From: Bin87 sp965220055
GTDB taxonomy: Bacteria > Chloroflexota > Dehalococcoidia > Lucifugimonadales > UBA3495
DNA length: 64,000 nucleotides
Assembly (NCBI GenBank): GCA_965220055.1
Contig: CBDCPE010000002.1
Location: forward strand, 248,001-312,000
Direction: 5' to 3'
Shown here in pieces: positions 35,818-44,345 of this stretch. The translations under genes were made by a program, and so were the position numbers. The notes beneath the pieces were generated by a model. That model was not told the DNA's origin and made no database searches. It was given only the letters and a program-made list of their open reading frames with translations. Every line of letters begins with the position of its first letter. Position 1 is the first letter of the stretch.

Positions 35818-36363
35818 TCACACGGCGTCGACGAAGCGCAGGTCCCCCTCGATCTCCTCGGGCGTCTGGCTGAAGCTGCTGAAATCCGGCTGCGGCAGCT
35901 TGCGGTTCTTGGCCAGCAGGTAGGCCGCCTGAGCCAGCTCGTGAATCTCCAGCCATGCGTAGCAGGCCACCAGCAGTTGGTCCGGCACCTCCGTCGCATC
36001 CAGCAGTTCACGGAGCTGGTCGTATCTCTCTTCCGTGAACCACTGGCCGGCTATGCCATGCGGAGAACCGTCCGCTTCCAGGGACTGGGCAGCGAGCCGT
36101 CTCACCTCGCGCCGCGCGGACACGTCCAGGAACTCATCCATCACCCGGTTCACCTGTCTGAGATGGTCGACGCTGAAATTCCAGTCCGGCGACTCCATGT
36201 ACGCGAGGCGCTCGTCCGGATCCGTGTGGAAGAGCGCTTCGGCCCGCTGATGGGCGGCGGCCGTGGCCGCTTCCTTCGTAACTTGCGCTCCGGCGGATGG
36301 ATAGAACCTCTCTGCCCAGGGAAGCACGGCGCTCGGTTCGAGCAGGGTTGCGCGTAAGGTCAT
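35818..36363 (-). CDS. probable antitoxin partner, novel type
   Basis: A 181-residue protein beginning MTLRATLLEPSAVLPWAERF, mostly helical and acidic, with ALFHTDPDERLAYMESPDW and LEIHELAQAAYLLAKNRKLP. It lies 13 bp upstream of the double-MazF gene, the place where MazE-type antitoxins are found, but it is far longer than MazE and shows no AbrB or ribbon-helix-helix motif. It is called an antitoxin by position only. ATG 36363 is chosen where protein-like sequence begins. Confidence 0.5.
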   Translation of the reverse strand: MTLRATLLEPSAVLPWAERFYPSAGAQVTKEAATAAAHQRAEALFHTDPDERLAYMESPDWNFSVDHLRQVNRVMDEFLDVSARREVRRLAAQSLEADGSPHGIAGQWFTEERYDQLRELLDATEVPDQLLVACYAWLEIHELAQAAYLLAKNRKLPQPDFSSFSQTPEEIEGDLRFVDAV

Positions 36364-36836
36364 GCTGGCATTCTTCCGACGTCGTGTCTCGTGAAGGCAA
36401 ATGATGGCTCTTGTGGCGACCATTATGATGATCCGGCCAGACCGTGTCCATTCCCTGTCTACCTAGGGTTGGCTATTGCCGCAACCGGCGGCTCGTAAAC
36501 GCGCTGGCTAACGTAATGGATGTTGGGCGGACCAAATCAGGTATTATTGGGCCCTGCGCTGCCCGGGCGAGCTACCATGTCCTGGCCAGAAACAGAAGGG
36601 ACACCCCCAGACGTCCGTCGAACTTCGGCGACACCCTAGGCCCAGCAGCCCTTGCGTGAATGAAACGCGAATATGCGCAACGAATTCAGTGACAGTGTGC
36701 CTGCTCTCGCGGGAATGCAGGAAACAGTGGCGTCCAACTGCGTAAGTCCTATGGCAATCTGGGTACGCGTGAGGCTTTCTTTCTTGTCCCGCGCTTTCCC
36801 GTTTCCCGCGTCGCCCGGCTGCTGAGCATCGCTGGA
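36364..36836. other. intergenic between divergent operons
   Basis: This stretch separates the leftward toxin-antitoxin-like operon from the rightward DUF1538 operon and should hold both promoters. It carries the dispersed repeat TAATGGATGTTG at 36511-36545. I could not define promoter boxes with confidence, and I see no gene. Confidence 0.45.
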
Positions 36837-37580
36837 ATGAAAAACTCCGCCCGGCTCCTGTCACCAGTGCTGCGGCGGGCCGTTAGCACATTACGGGATC
36901 TGGCTCCCATCATCATCGTAATCGCGTTCTTTCAGTTGGTGGTGCTGCAACAGCCCTTCCCCAACCTGGGAAACGTGATTGTTGGACTGGTCTGCGTGTG
37001 CGTCGGGCTCGGGCTTTTCGTTCAGGGGTTGGAGAGCGGGCTCTTTCCCCTTGGCGAGGTGCTGGCGCGTGGTTTCGCCAATAAAGGCAGCCTGACGGCG
37101 ATCCTGGCATTTGCCTTCTGCCTGGGATTCGGCGCAACCATCGCCGAGCCGGCCCTAATCGCCGTCGCCGCCGAGGCCGCCGAGGTGGCGTCGGAAACCG
37201 GAGCAATCTCCGATAGCGATGGGGCCCGCAGTTCTTACGCCCTCGAACTGCGCCTGGTGGTGGCCACTTCGGTGGGACTGGCCATCGTGCTGGGGGTCAT
37301 ACGTATCCTGAAGGGTTGGCCCATCCACCACCTGATCATCGGAGGCTACGTCCTCGTGACCGTGATGACTCTGTTCGCTCCCGCGGAGATCATCGGTGTG
37401 GCCTACGATTCCGGGGGCGTAACCACCAGCACGATCACCGTTCCGCTGGTTACGGCGCTGGGTGTGGGGCTCGCCACGTCGATCCGTGGGCGTAATCCCA
37501 TGGTGGACGGTTTCGGGCTGATCGCCTTCGCCAGCCTGACGCCCATGATCTGTGTAATGGCCTACGGCATGGTTACCTGA
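36837..37580 (+). CDS. DUF1538 membrane protein, first subunit
   Basis: A 247-residue protein with six or more hydrophobic helices and the family motifs FGATIAEPALIAVAAEAAEV, GVAYDSGGVTTSTITVPLVT and RNPMVDGFGLIAFASLTP. DUF1538 proteins are thought to form a transporter-like membrane complex, here from two homologous genes in tandem. It starts MKNSARLLSPVLRRA. The stop overlaps the next start (TGATG at 37578-37582). It heads a four-gene operon ending in a PII-like and a CBS protein. Confidence 0.9.
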   Translation: MKNSARLLSPVLRRAVSTLRDLAPIIIVIAFFQLVVLQQPFPNLGNVIVGLVCVCVGLGLFVQGLESGLFPLGEVLARGFANKGSLTAILAFAFCLGFGATIAEPALIAVAAEAAEVASETGAISDSDGARSSYALELRLVVATSVGLAIVLGVIRILKGWPIHHLIIGGYVLVTVMTLFAPAEIIGVAYDSGGVTTSTITVPLVTALGVGLATSIRGRNPMVDGFGLIAFASLTPMICVMAYGMVT

Positions 37581-38374
37581 TGATAGATTTTCTGCACACT
37601 CTGCCGCCGGCCATTCTGTCGACGGTGTTTGACGTGGCTCCCATCGTGGCCGTCCTGACGCTGTTCCAGATCTTCGTCCTGCGTCGCCGGCTCCCCAACC
37701 TGCGCCGGACCCTTGCCGGCCTGGTGTGCGTCCTGCTGGGGCTCGCCCTGTTCCTGGTCGGTCTTGAAAATGCGCTTTTCCCCATCGGGGAGACCATGGC
37801 CTTCCAGCTCACCGCTCACGCGGCGGTCGGGGCGCAGAGTTCGGCTGGCGTGGTGGACTGGCGAGACTACCTGGTGGTATACATCTTTGGCGCGGCCATA
37901 GGCTTTGCCACCACGGTCGCCGAACCTTCGCTGATCGCCGTGGCCATCAAGGCCGCGGAGGTTTCCGGAGGCACGGTCCGGGCATGGGGCTTGCGGATCG
38001 CAGTGGCCGTTGGTGTGGCCATCGGCGTGTCTCTGGGTTGCTTCCGCATCGTCACCGGCACGCCCTTGCCCTGGTACATCATCGCCGCCTACGCCATCGT
38101 CATAGTGCAGACCTTCCGGTCCAGCCGGACCATCATATCCCTCGCCTATGACAGCGGCGGCGTGACCACGTCGACCGTCACGGTGCCGGTGGTCGCCGCT
38201 CTAGGCCTGGGTCTTGCCGCCAGCATTCCGGGACGAAACCCGCTGATTGACGGATTCGGACTGATCGCTTTCGCCAGCGTATTTCCCATCATGACCGTGC
38301 TGGGTTACGCTATTGTGGCATCCTGGTGGGGCCAGAGGAGAACCGCCGGCAGTCGGGAGGAGGCAGATCCATGA
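37580..38374 (+). CDS. DUF1538 membrane protein, second subunit
   Basis: A 264-residue paralogue of the preceding protein: FATTVAEPSLIAVAIKAAEV, SLAYDSGGVTTSTVTVPVVA and RNPLIDGFGLIAFASVFP are shared, in the same order. The two probably assemble together, giving an inverted or pseudo-symmetric pair. Its start overlaps the upstream stop, and its own stop overlaps the PII-like ATG (ATGA, 38371-38374), so all are translationally coupled. Confidence 0.9.
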   Translation: MIDFLHTLPPAILSTVFDVAPIVAVLTLFQIFVLRRRLPNLRRTLAGLVCVLLGLALFLVGLENALFPIGETMAFQLTAHAAVGAQSSAGVVDWRDYLVVYIFGAAIGFATTVAEPSLIAVAIKAAEVSGGTVRAWGLRIAVAVGVAIGVSLGCFRIVTGTPLPWYIIAAYAIVIVQTFRSSRTIISLAYDSGGVTTSTVTVPVVAALGLGLAASIPGRNPLIDGFGLIAFASVFPIMTVLGYAIVASWWGQRRTAGSREEADP

Positions 38375-38721
38375 GGCTGAAGCTGATTGTCGCACTCGTC
38401 AGCGACGACAAAACCGATGTCGTGGTGGATGCCGCGCGAGCCGGCGGCGCCACCGGAGCTACCATAATCACCAGTGTACGGGGTGAGGGGCTGCAGCCGG
38501 GAAAAACCTTCTTCGGTCTGCGCCTGGAGGGGATGCGGGACATGGTGCTGTTTTTGGTCCTGGAAACCCGTGCCCGAGACATCCTGGAGCGCATCCACGA
38601 TGCGGCACGGTTCGATACTGAGCACGGCGCCGGCATCGCATTCCAACTGGACATTGAAGACGCGGTCGGCCTCGGCACCCAATTGCCCGCCATTCTGGAT
38701 GAGTTGGAATACGACCTATGA
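38371..38721 (+). CDS. PII-like signalling protein
   Basis: A 116-residue P-II family protein: MRLKLIVALVSDDKTDVVVD, the GATGATIITSVRGEG segment in the place of the PII nucleotide site, a T-loop-like LQPGKTFFGLRLEGMRD and C-terminal GAGIAFQLDIEDAVGL. It lacks the canonical uridylylated Tyr motif of GlnB. By operon position it probably binds and gates the DUF1538 transporter in response to a nucleotide or metabolite; this is inference. GGGAGGAGG before ATG 38371 is a good ribosome-binding site. Confidence 0.8.
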   Translation: MRLKLIVALVSDDKTDVVVDAARAGGATGATIITSVRGEGLQPGKTFFGLRLEGMRDMVLFLVLETRARDILERIHDAARFDTEHGAGIAFQLDIEDAVGLGTQLPAILDELEYDL

Positions 38722-39110
38722 ACGCGCAAGGTCCGGTCAGGGTAGGCGACGTGATGACACCCGAACTCTACAGCATTGACGGAGTGGCGACGGTGGCCGA
38801 TGCGATGGCGTTGATGAAGAGGCACGATGTTGAGACGTTGGTCGTCAACCGGCGCGATGAAACCGACGAAGTGGGGTTGGTGCTGGCCTCCGACGTGGCA
38901 CGCGAGGTAATTGCCCGCAACCGCTCGCCGGAGCGAGTCAACGTGTACGAGATCATGTCAAAGCCGGTGCTGACCCTGCCTCCCGATATGCTCACGCGCT
39001 ACGCGGTGCGTTTGCTGGTACGGTTCCAGGTCTCGCGCTCCATCGTCGTTGACAACGACAGAAACCCCATCGGGTTCGTGACCCTGCGCGACCTGGTGAT
39101 CAGCCGCTAG
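38718..39110 (+). CDS. CBS-domain protein
   Basis: A 130-residue protein made of two CBS motifs: VGDVMTPELYSIDGVATVADAMALMKRHDVETLVVN and YEIMSKPVLTLPPDMLTRYAVRLLVRFQVSRSIVVD, ending GFVTLRDLVISR. CBS pairs bind adenine nucleotides. It overlaps the PII-like gene (ATGA at 38718-38721). With two nucleotide-sensor proteins behind two transporter subunits, the operon looks like an energy- or nitrogen-gated transport system. Confidence 0.9.
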   Translation: MNAQGPVRVGDVMTPELYSIDGVATVADAMALMKRHDVETLVVNRRDETDEVGLVLASDVAREVIARNRSPERVNVYEIMSKPVLTLPPDMLTRYAVRLLVRFQVSRSIVVDNDRNPIGFVTLRDLVISR

Positions 39111-39496
39111 CCACCGCGGCCCCGCCAAACCGTCGCCACGCGTAACACATTCGTCTCCATGGGGTTTGGCGGCGGCGGCGCTGTTCATGATAGCGTCGCT
39201 GCCGGCAAGATAGGTAGGGACGATTTCCCAACTCGCCCGAGGCGAGCAAACGACGCCGCCACGGCCCCCTTGGTAACTGTTCAGACTTGCGGTGATCTGC
39301 GGACTATTCGGCGTGTTGTGGAGGGGCAACCAAGCACGGAATCTCCACCGCAAACCGTTCCCGTCCCCTCAAACGTGAACAGTTACCCCCTTGCGCCCCT
39401 CTTGCGCACGCCCGTTCGCCGCGCGATAATCGGTGTTATCGCGCATCTTTCGCCTGCTGAAATCACCCCCGAAATCCCGCCGCCGGAGACCCGCCC
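39111..39496. other. intergenic with dispersed repeat and palindrome
   Basis: No gene recognised. The 18-mer repeat GTTCGCCGCGCGATAATC is at 39414-39431, overlapping a palindrome GCGCGATAA/TTATCGCGC (39421-39444). It lies 50-80 bp before an integrase start, so it might be an attachment or control site of that gene. Confidence 0.45.
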
Positions 39497-40462
39497 GTGA
39501 CCACCATCGCCGGAACCCAGATAGTCCCTGTTGAGCCCTCGTCTTTGCCGGCGCTACGCGCCGCCGACCAGGGCGTGGCCGAGGCGCTGGAGTCGGTCCT
39601 CGCCGACAACACCCAGCGCGTCTACGGTACCCAGTGGCGTTTGTTCAACGACTGGTGCGATGAGGTTGGACTCGTGTCTCTCCCCGCCGAGCCCCTCACC
39701 GTGGCTCGCTACCTGGCCGCCCGCGCCGGCTCCGGCGCCAGTATCGCCACCATCCGGCTGGCCACGTCGGCCATTTCGAAGGCCCATGAGTGGGCGAAGG
39801 CAGAGTCCCCCTGCCGGGACCCGGGCGTGCGCGCCTCTTTAAAGGGATGGGGCAGACGCCTTTCGAAACCCCAGCGCCAGTCCGGCGCCCTCACCGCCGA
39901 CGTCCTGGCCGTCATCCGGCTCACCGCCGTCCAACCCCGCCGGCGCGGCCGCGGCTTCGAAACGCCCGAGCAAGCTGCAAAAAGGGCCAAGTTCGACGTG
40001 GCCCTGGTGGCGGCGCTGTCCGATGCCGGGTTGAGGCGCTCCGAGGCGGCCGCTTTGACCTGGGGCGACGTTGTGCGCTGGGACGACGGCAGCGGCCGCA
40101 TCACCGTGGTGCGCTCCAAGACTGACGTGGAGGCCCAAGGCGCCACAGTTGCCATCACTCCCGCCGCCATGCAGGCGCTGGACGCCATCCGGCCGGTGGG
40201 CGCCGGTGGTGAGGTGAAGGTGTTCGGGCTTTCCGAGTCGCAGATCGCTCGGCGGGTCAAGGCCATCGCCCGGGCCGCGGGGCTTTTGGACTGGGAGTTC
40301 TTCAGTGGTCACAGCGGGCGCGTCGGCATGGCCCGGCGCATGGCCCAGAACGGCGCCCCCACCCACGAGATCGAGCGCCAGGGCCGCTGGAAGCAGGGCG
40401 GCGGCATGGTCGGCCGCTACACTCGCGGTGAGTCCGCCGGGTCGGCACTGCGGTACCTGTAG
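39497..40462 (+). CDS. tyrosine recombinase/integrase
   Basis: A 321-residue recombinase with an N-terminal SAM-like DNA-binding domain (LADNTQRVYGTQWRLFNDWC, ATIRLATSAISKAHEWA) and a catalytic domain: Arg in SDAGLRRSEAAALTW, Lys in VVRSKTD, the HxxR box as SGHSGRVGMARRMA, Trp in QGRWKQG and the nucleophile in MVGRYTRGE. All catalytic positions are filled, so it may be active. A decayed relative lies at 57387-58028. No partner phage or conjugation gene is nearby. Confidence 0.9.
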   Translation: MTTIAGTQIVPVEPSSLPALRAADQGVAEALESVLADNTQRVYGTQWRLFNDWCDEVGLVSLPAEPLTVARYLAARAGSGASIATIRLATSAISKAHEWAKAESPCRDPGVRASLKGWGRRLSKPQRQSGALTADVLAVIRLTAVQPRRRGRGFETPEQAAKRAKFDVALVAALSDAGLRRSEAAALTWGDVVRWDDGSGRITVVRSKTDVEAQGATVAITPAAMQALDAIRPVGAGGEVKVFGLSESQIARRVKAIARAAGLLDWEFFSGHSGRVGMARRMAQNGAPTHEIERQGRWKQGGGMVGRYTRGESAGSALRYL

Positions 40463-40520
40463 TGTCGGTAACGCTACAACGAGCAGCGTTCTCTTCGAGA
40501 CTCCCGGGCCCGAATTATCC

Positions 40521-40880
40521 TTAGCTTGCCGCCCGTGGGTTTGAGTCGGCAACCCTGAGTTCGTACCAAGTGAGGCCACGTCCCTCCTGCTTCGCTTCTA
40601 GCCACCGCTGCAACGATCTCGGGCTCTCCCCAGATCGTCGCCCGGCCAACAGCCCATCCACGCTGATGTCCTCATCCAAGTCCTGCCAATGGATATGTCG
40701 TCCCCCGGCATGTATTTCCCAGTTGTCCCGCTCCTCAGGAATCCCGTATACCAAACGAGGATACCAATCCAACGGCACAGAGATGGTGCGACCGTCCATA
40801 AGGTCAGCGGTCAACGTGTCCTCGGTAATGACAATAGCGATGGCAGCCGGTGCCGCCAGTTCAACCGCTGAAGTGGTCAT
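40521..40880 (-). CDS. DUF2442 family protein
   Basis: A 119-residue protein with the DUF2442 pattern VITEDTLTADLMDGRTISVPLDWYPRL, EERDNWEIHAGGRHIHWQDLDEDISVDGLLAGR. It overlaps the upstream DUF4160 gene by 20 bp. DUF4160-DUF2442 pairs are frequent and are suspected toxin-antitoxin modules, with DUF2442 the likely antitoxin or DNA-binding partner (established association, unproven function). The C-terminal PRSLQRWLEAKQEGR tail is longer than usual. Confidence 0.85.
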   Translation of the reverse strand: MTTSAVELAAPAAIAIVITEDTLTADLMDGRTISVPLDWYPRLVYGIPEERDNWEIHAGGRHIHWQDLDEDISVDGLLAGRRSGESPRSLQRWLEAKQEGRGLTWYELRVADSNPRAAS

Positions 40881-41097
40881 GCCAAGCCTCCAAAAATAAC
40901 GCCTGATTCCGCTCCACGATGTTCCCGATACGACGTATTTCCGTTCTGCTGAAATTGCCGCTGTTCTGCAACTCGACCGGATTCAACCAGAATTTGGCGA
41001 AAGCGTTGTCGCGTCTGATGTGTACATGCGGCGGTTCGTTCCGATCTCCCGACACGAAGTAGAATCGGAACGGACCTTCTCTCAATATCGTCGGCAT
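40861..41097 (-). CDS. DUF4160 family protein
   Basis: A 78-residue protein matching DUF4160: MPTILREGPFRFYFVSGDRNEPPHVHIRRDNAFAKFWLNPV, EIRRIGNIVERNQALFLEAWHDHF. The EPPHVHI motif is diagnostic. It is translated first, overlapping the DUF2442 start, so the pair is probably co-translated. Confidence 0.9.
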   Translation of the reverse strand: MPTILREGPFRFYFVSGDRNEPPHVHIRRDNAFAKFWLNPVELQNSGNFSRTEIRRIGNIVERNQALFLEAWHDHFSG

Positions 41098-41179
41098 CGC
41101 TGTCTTAGCATTTTACGGCATGGCATTCTGATTTCTCCAACTTTAACGTTGCCGTCGAACGGAGCGGCGAAAAACCACC

Positions 41180-41528
41180 GTGATACTCACGCCCGCGCGG
41201 TACATTTTCTCTCCGCCCTTTACAGAACACGTGCCCGCGTCCGAAATTTGGTATCAAGAACGCTTCGGATCGCTGAAACCAGGCGTACGAACGACCGTTA
41301 TGAATTCCGCCTTATTCGCTCTGCCGTTGCACCACAATAACAACGGATTTCAATCGTGCGCGGATGCGGATGTCGTAATGCGAAAGCCGGAAGTTTGGGA
41401 GGCGACAATCGCAATCGGTCCGGTCCCAGGATCTCGCGAACAAAACGGTTTACTTAACAAATCTTGTGCGCACGAAATGGTGTATCAAAACCGCGGGCCT
41501 TTCTTGCTGTTCCATCGTCTGGTTCGAC
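41180..41528 (+). other. lower-GC open stretch cut by IS630, nature uncertain
   Basis: A frame of over 110 codons (WYQERFGSLKPGVRTTVMNS and on) runs into the IS630 left end at 41530. Base composition is noticeably closer to 50% GC than the neighbours. There is no recognisable domain and no good ribosome-binding site. It could be a truncated foreign gene or chance. Confidence 0.25.
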
Positions 41529-41530
41529 TA

Positions 41531-42738
41531 GTACCGTTGCCAGGTAGATTTGTAAGAATATAAGAAAGCAGCCATACTTGGGCATGATCTTTCTGTGAGG
41601 GAGTGCCCAGCCATGGCTGCCATCAAGTATAAAGTGGAACTGACCGAGGCCGAACGTTCCCGTCTCAATGAGGTGTCCCAGCGAGGCAAGGCGTCAGTGC
41701 GCACCGTGAAGCGTGCGCTGTCGCTGCTCAAGGCTGACCAGGGGGTTAGGGACCGTGAGATAGCCGATGTGCTGTTGGTCAACGCGGCCACGGTCGCCAG
41801 AGCACGGAAGCGGTACGTGGAGGAAGGACTTGAGGCCGCCATCAATGACCGACCGCGGCCGGGCCAGGAGCGCAAGCTGGACGGGAGGCAGGAAGCGCAC
41901 CTGATCGCCATTGCGTGCAGCGCCGCGCCCGAAGGGCACACGCACTGGACACTCCAGTTGTTGGCCGACCAGGTGGTGGAGTTGGAGTTTGCCGATAGCA
42001 TCTCCCTGGAGACGGTGCGCCAGATGCTCAAAAAAACGAACTCAAGCCGTGGCAGAAGAAGGAGTGGTGTATCCCCAAGGTGAGCGGGGAGTTCGTGGCG
42101 CGGATGGAGGACGTGCTGGACCTGTACCAACAGGCGTACCATCCGGAGCGGCCGGTAGTGTGTTTCGACGAGACCTCCCGGCAATTGACTGGGGAGGTGC
42201 GTCCGCCCCTGGCGGCTGCCCCCGGACGGATGGCACGCTATGACACCGAGTACCAGCGCAACGGGACACGGAACCTGTTCATGATCTGCGAGCCGAAGGG
42301 TGGATGGAGACATGTGGCGGTGACCGAGCGCCGCACTGCGGTGGACTTCGCGTACCAGATGCGGTGGCTGGTGGACGAGGCCTACCCCGATGCCGAGGTG
42401 GTCAGGCTGGTACTGGACAACCTCAACACCCACAAGCTCGGCTCACTCTACGAAGCATTTGAGCCCGGCGAAGCTCGGCGCATCGCCCAACGCCTCGAGT
42501 TTCATTACACTCCCACGCACGGCAGCTGGCTGAACATGGCTGAGATCGAGTTGAGCGTCTTCAGCAGAGGGTGTCTGAACCGCCGTATCAGCGATGAGCC
42601 GGAGCTGCGGCGAGAGGTTGCGGCGCTCGAACGCGAGCGCAACGCAGCAAAATCAGCCATAGACTGGCGGTTTACCACCCAAGATGCTCGCCGTAAGCTC
42701 CAACATATCTACCCTGCAAGATCAGATTGAAACGGTAC
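41531..42738. mobile_element. IS630-family element, copy A (1208 bp)
   Basis: The terminal repeats start GTACCGTT at both ends; TA at 41529-41530 and 42739-42740 is the target duplication. The encoded proteins are identical to those of the inverted copy at 44346-45553. The right end lies 19 bp past the stop of the pentapeptide-repeat gene. Confidence 0.93.
41613..42730 (+). CDS. IS630 transposase, two frames joined at an A7 run (copy A)
   Basis: The first frame (from ATG 41613, GAGGGAG upstream) carries the helix-turn-helix region VRDREIADVLLVNAATVARARKRYVEEG and ends just after CTCAAAAAAACGAAC. A -1 shift there continues as KNELKPWQKKEWCIPKVSGEF, then VVCFDETSRQLTGE (Asp), VRLVLDNLNTHKLG (Asp) and HYTPTHGSWLNMAEIELS (Glu). 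KKNELKPWQKKEWCIP across the shift is the conserved sequence of the family, so programmed -1 frameshifting is the likely mode. The second frame alone also has a GTG overlapping the first stop. Confidence 0.9.
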
Positions 42739-42757
42739 TAGGGCACACTTCGGGAAA

Positions 42758-43891
42758 TCAATGGCCGCATACAATTTGCCAGACCAATTGTGCATCAGTT
42801 TGAGAGTCCTTGGTCCCGATTGGAATTCGGGGAGGCCGACCGTCGGAAACGACCGCCTCATTCAACTGTGCTTGGGTCAGAGACGTATACAGTTGGCGCG
42901 TATACATCATTCCCAGCTGATAATCGTCGAAACGCCTCGATCCCACTCCGAAAGCTGCGCATGACACATCCGCCCCGGCCAGCTTTGCCCCTGTCAAATC
43001 CACGCCCTTCAGAATAGCGGATGACAGTGAGGAACCCTCTAAGTTGGCATGAGACCACAAGGAACCCTCCAGGTTCGCCCCTTTAAGGTTGGTTTCCACA
43101 GCCGTGGCCTTGCAGGCGATTACATGACTGCAGCTGGATCCTCGGAGATTAGCGGAGGTCAGGTTGGAGCTGGACAAATCAGCCCTGTCAAGGCTGGCAT
43201 TTTCCAGCGAGACTCCTTCTAAGTTCGCTTGGTGGAAATCAGCTGACGACAGATTTGCCTGGTCCAATCGATGGTGCTGAAGGTGCGCTAGCTTCAATCT
43301 CGCTCGGCGGAGGTCCAATACAAACCCACTCTCGGTCTCTAGACGGATGTGGTCGACATTACGCGTACCGATAGCAGTGATGGCGGCTTGGACGTCTTCA
43401 CGTACCACAGGAGAATGCCACTCTCCTTCAAAGTACGTCCCCTTGTCTAGCAGATCGTCTTTGGGCGGGTTTCTTATGAAGGCGCAGAACAATCTCATGA
43501 TCTGAACGTGATACGTCTCCGCGTGTTGTGATGCCAATTGCTGCAGCGCATAAATGCCGCCCAAACGCACAGCCAATACACCGCTCCCGAGCATCTCCGC
43601 TCCTCGTTGATACCGTTCGTTCAGCAAACCCTGCCGAGCGGTTTCGACTTGACCACGAGCTGCATCCGCCTGGTACCCGGCTACCCGCGCTCTCCACAAA
43701 GCAAAAACGAAGGCCAAAAATCCGCCGATGATGAGGGCAAGGTTCCGGATCGTTTCGCTGCGCGATATCGTTTCCGAACTGCCGGAAGTCAACGAATCCC
43801 AGAACGAGATCACCAGCGCGATGCTGACGACCCCCAGTGCGGAAATACCTACGCCGATCCAAAATCGGCTATCTTTCAGCAATTTTTGCAC
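42758..43891 (-). CDS. membrane-anchored pentapeptide-repeat protein
   Basis: A 377-residue protein with two N-terminal membrane segments (FWIGVGISALGVVSIALVIS and LALIIGGFLAFVFALW), a helical linker (ARGQVETARQGLLNERYQRG, MLGSGVLAVRLGGIYALQQL) and pentapeptide repeats from about 195 to 300 with A(D/N)Lxx units (ANLSSADFHQANLEGVSLEN, ADLSSSNLTSANLRG, ANLEGSLWSHANLEG). Such proteins form right-handed beta-helices. It lies just downstream of the restriction-modification gene, in the same direction, so a link to defence is possible. Frame intact. Confidence 0.88.
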   Translation of the reverse strand: MQKLLKDSRFWIGVGISALGVVSIALVISFWDSLTSGSSETISRSETIRNLALIIGGFLAFVFALWRARVAGYQADAARGQVETARQGLLNERYQRGAEMLGSGVLAVRLGGIYALQQLASQHAETYHVQIMRLFCAFIRNPPKDDLLDKGTYFEGEWHSPVVREDVQAAITAIGTRNVDHIRLETESGFVLDLRRARLKLAHLQHHRLDQANLSSADFHQANLEGVSLENASLDRADLSSSNLTSANLRGSSCSHVIACKATAVETNLKGANLEGSLWSHANLEGSSLSSAILKGVDLTGAKLAGADVSCAAFGVGSRRFDDYQLGMMYTRQLYTSLTQAQLNEAVVSDGRPPRIPIGTKDSQTDAQLVWQIVCGH

Positions 43892-44345
43892 GGAAGAACC
43901 GCCAATGTTTGGTCAGTGCCACGCCGTTATTTCTCACTCACGAAGTCAGGAGGGCAACGCGTTGTGGGATGATGTGATCCACGTCCAGATTTATACGGGT
44001 CCTCTCTGAGCTGCCATCCATGCTAGCGTGGGTCCAGCAGTTGTCTCACTGCTGCTTCCACGGCCTTCCCCGCGTCTGATTCTCGTAAACACTTCCGGAT
44101 CTCGCGCCGGGCGATGGTAACGGTCACCCTGTCTCGTTCGTGGCCTAGCTGCTCTAACTGCTCTTCGACCAATTCCGTCGCCGCTTGTCCGGCTTCAGAC
44201 ACTTCCGCATGCAAAGGGTTGGCGGTGTTGAACTGCGGTATCGGCAACTTCCACAAATGTTTCTGCAGGTCGCGGGCCCCGAACTGGCCTTTGGACATGA
44301 AGGGTGCAACCCTATCGAACAGGATATCGCTGTTGACGATGGCTA

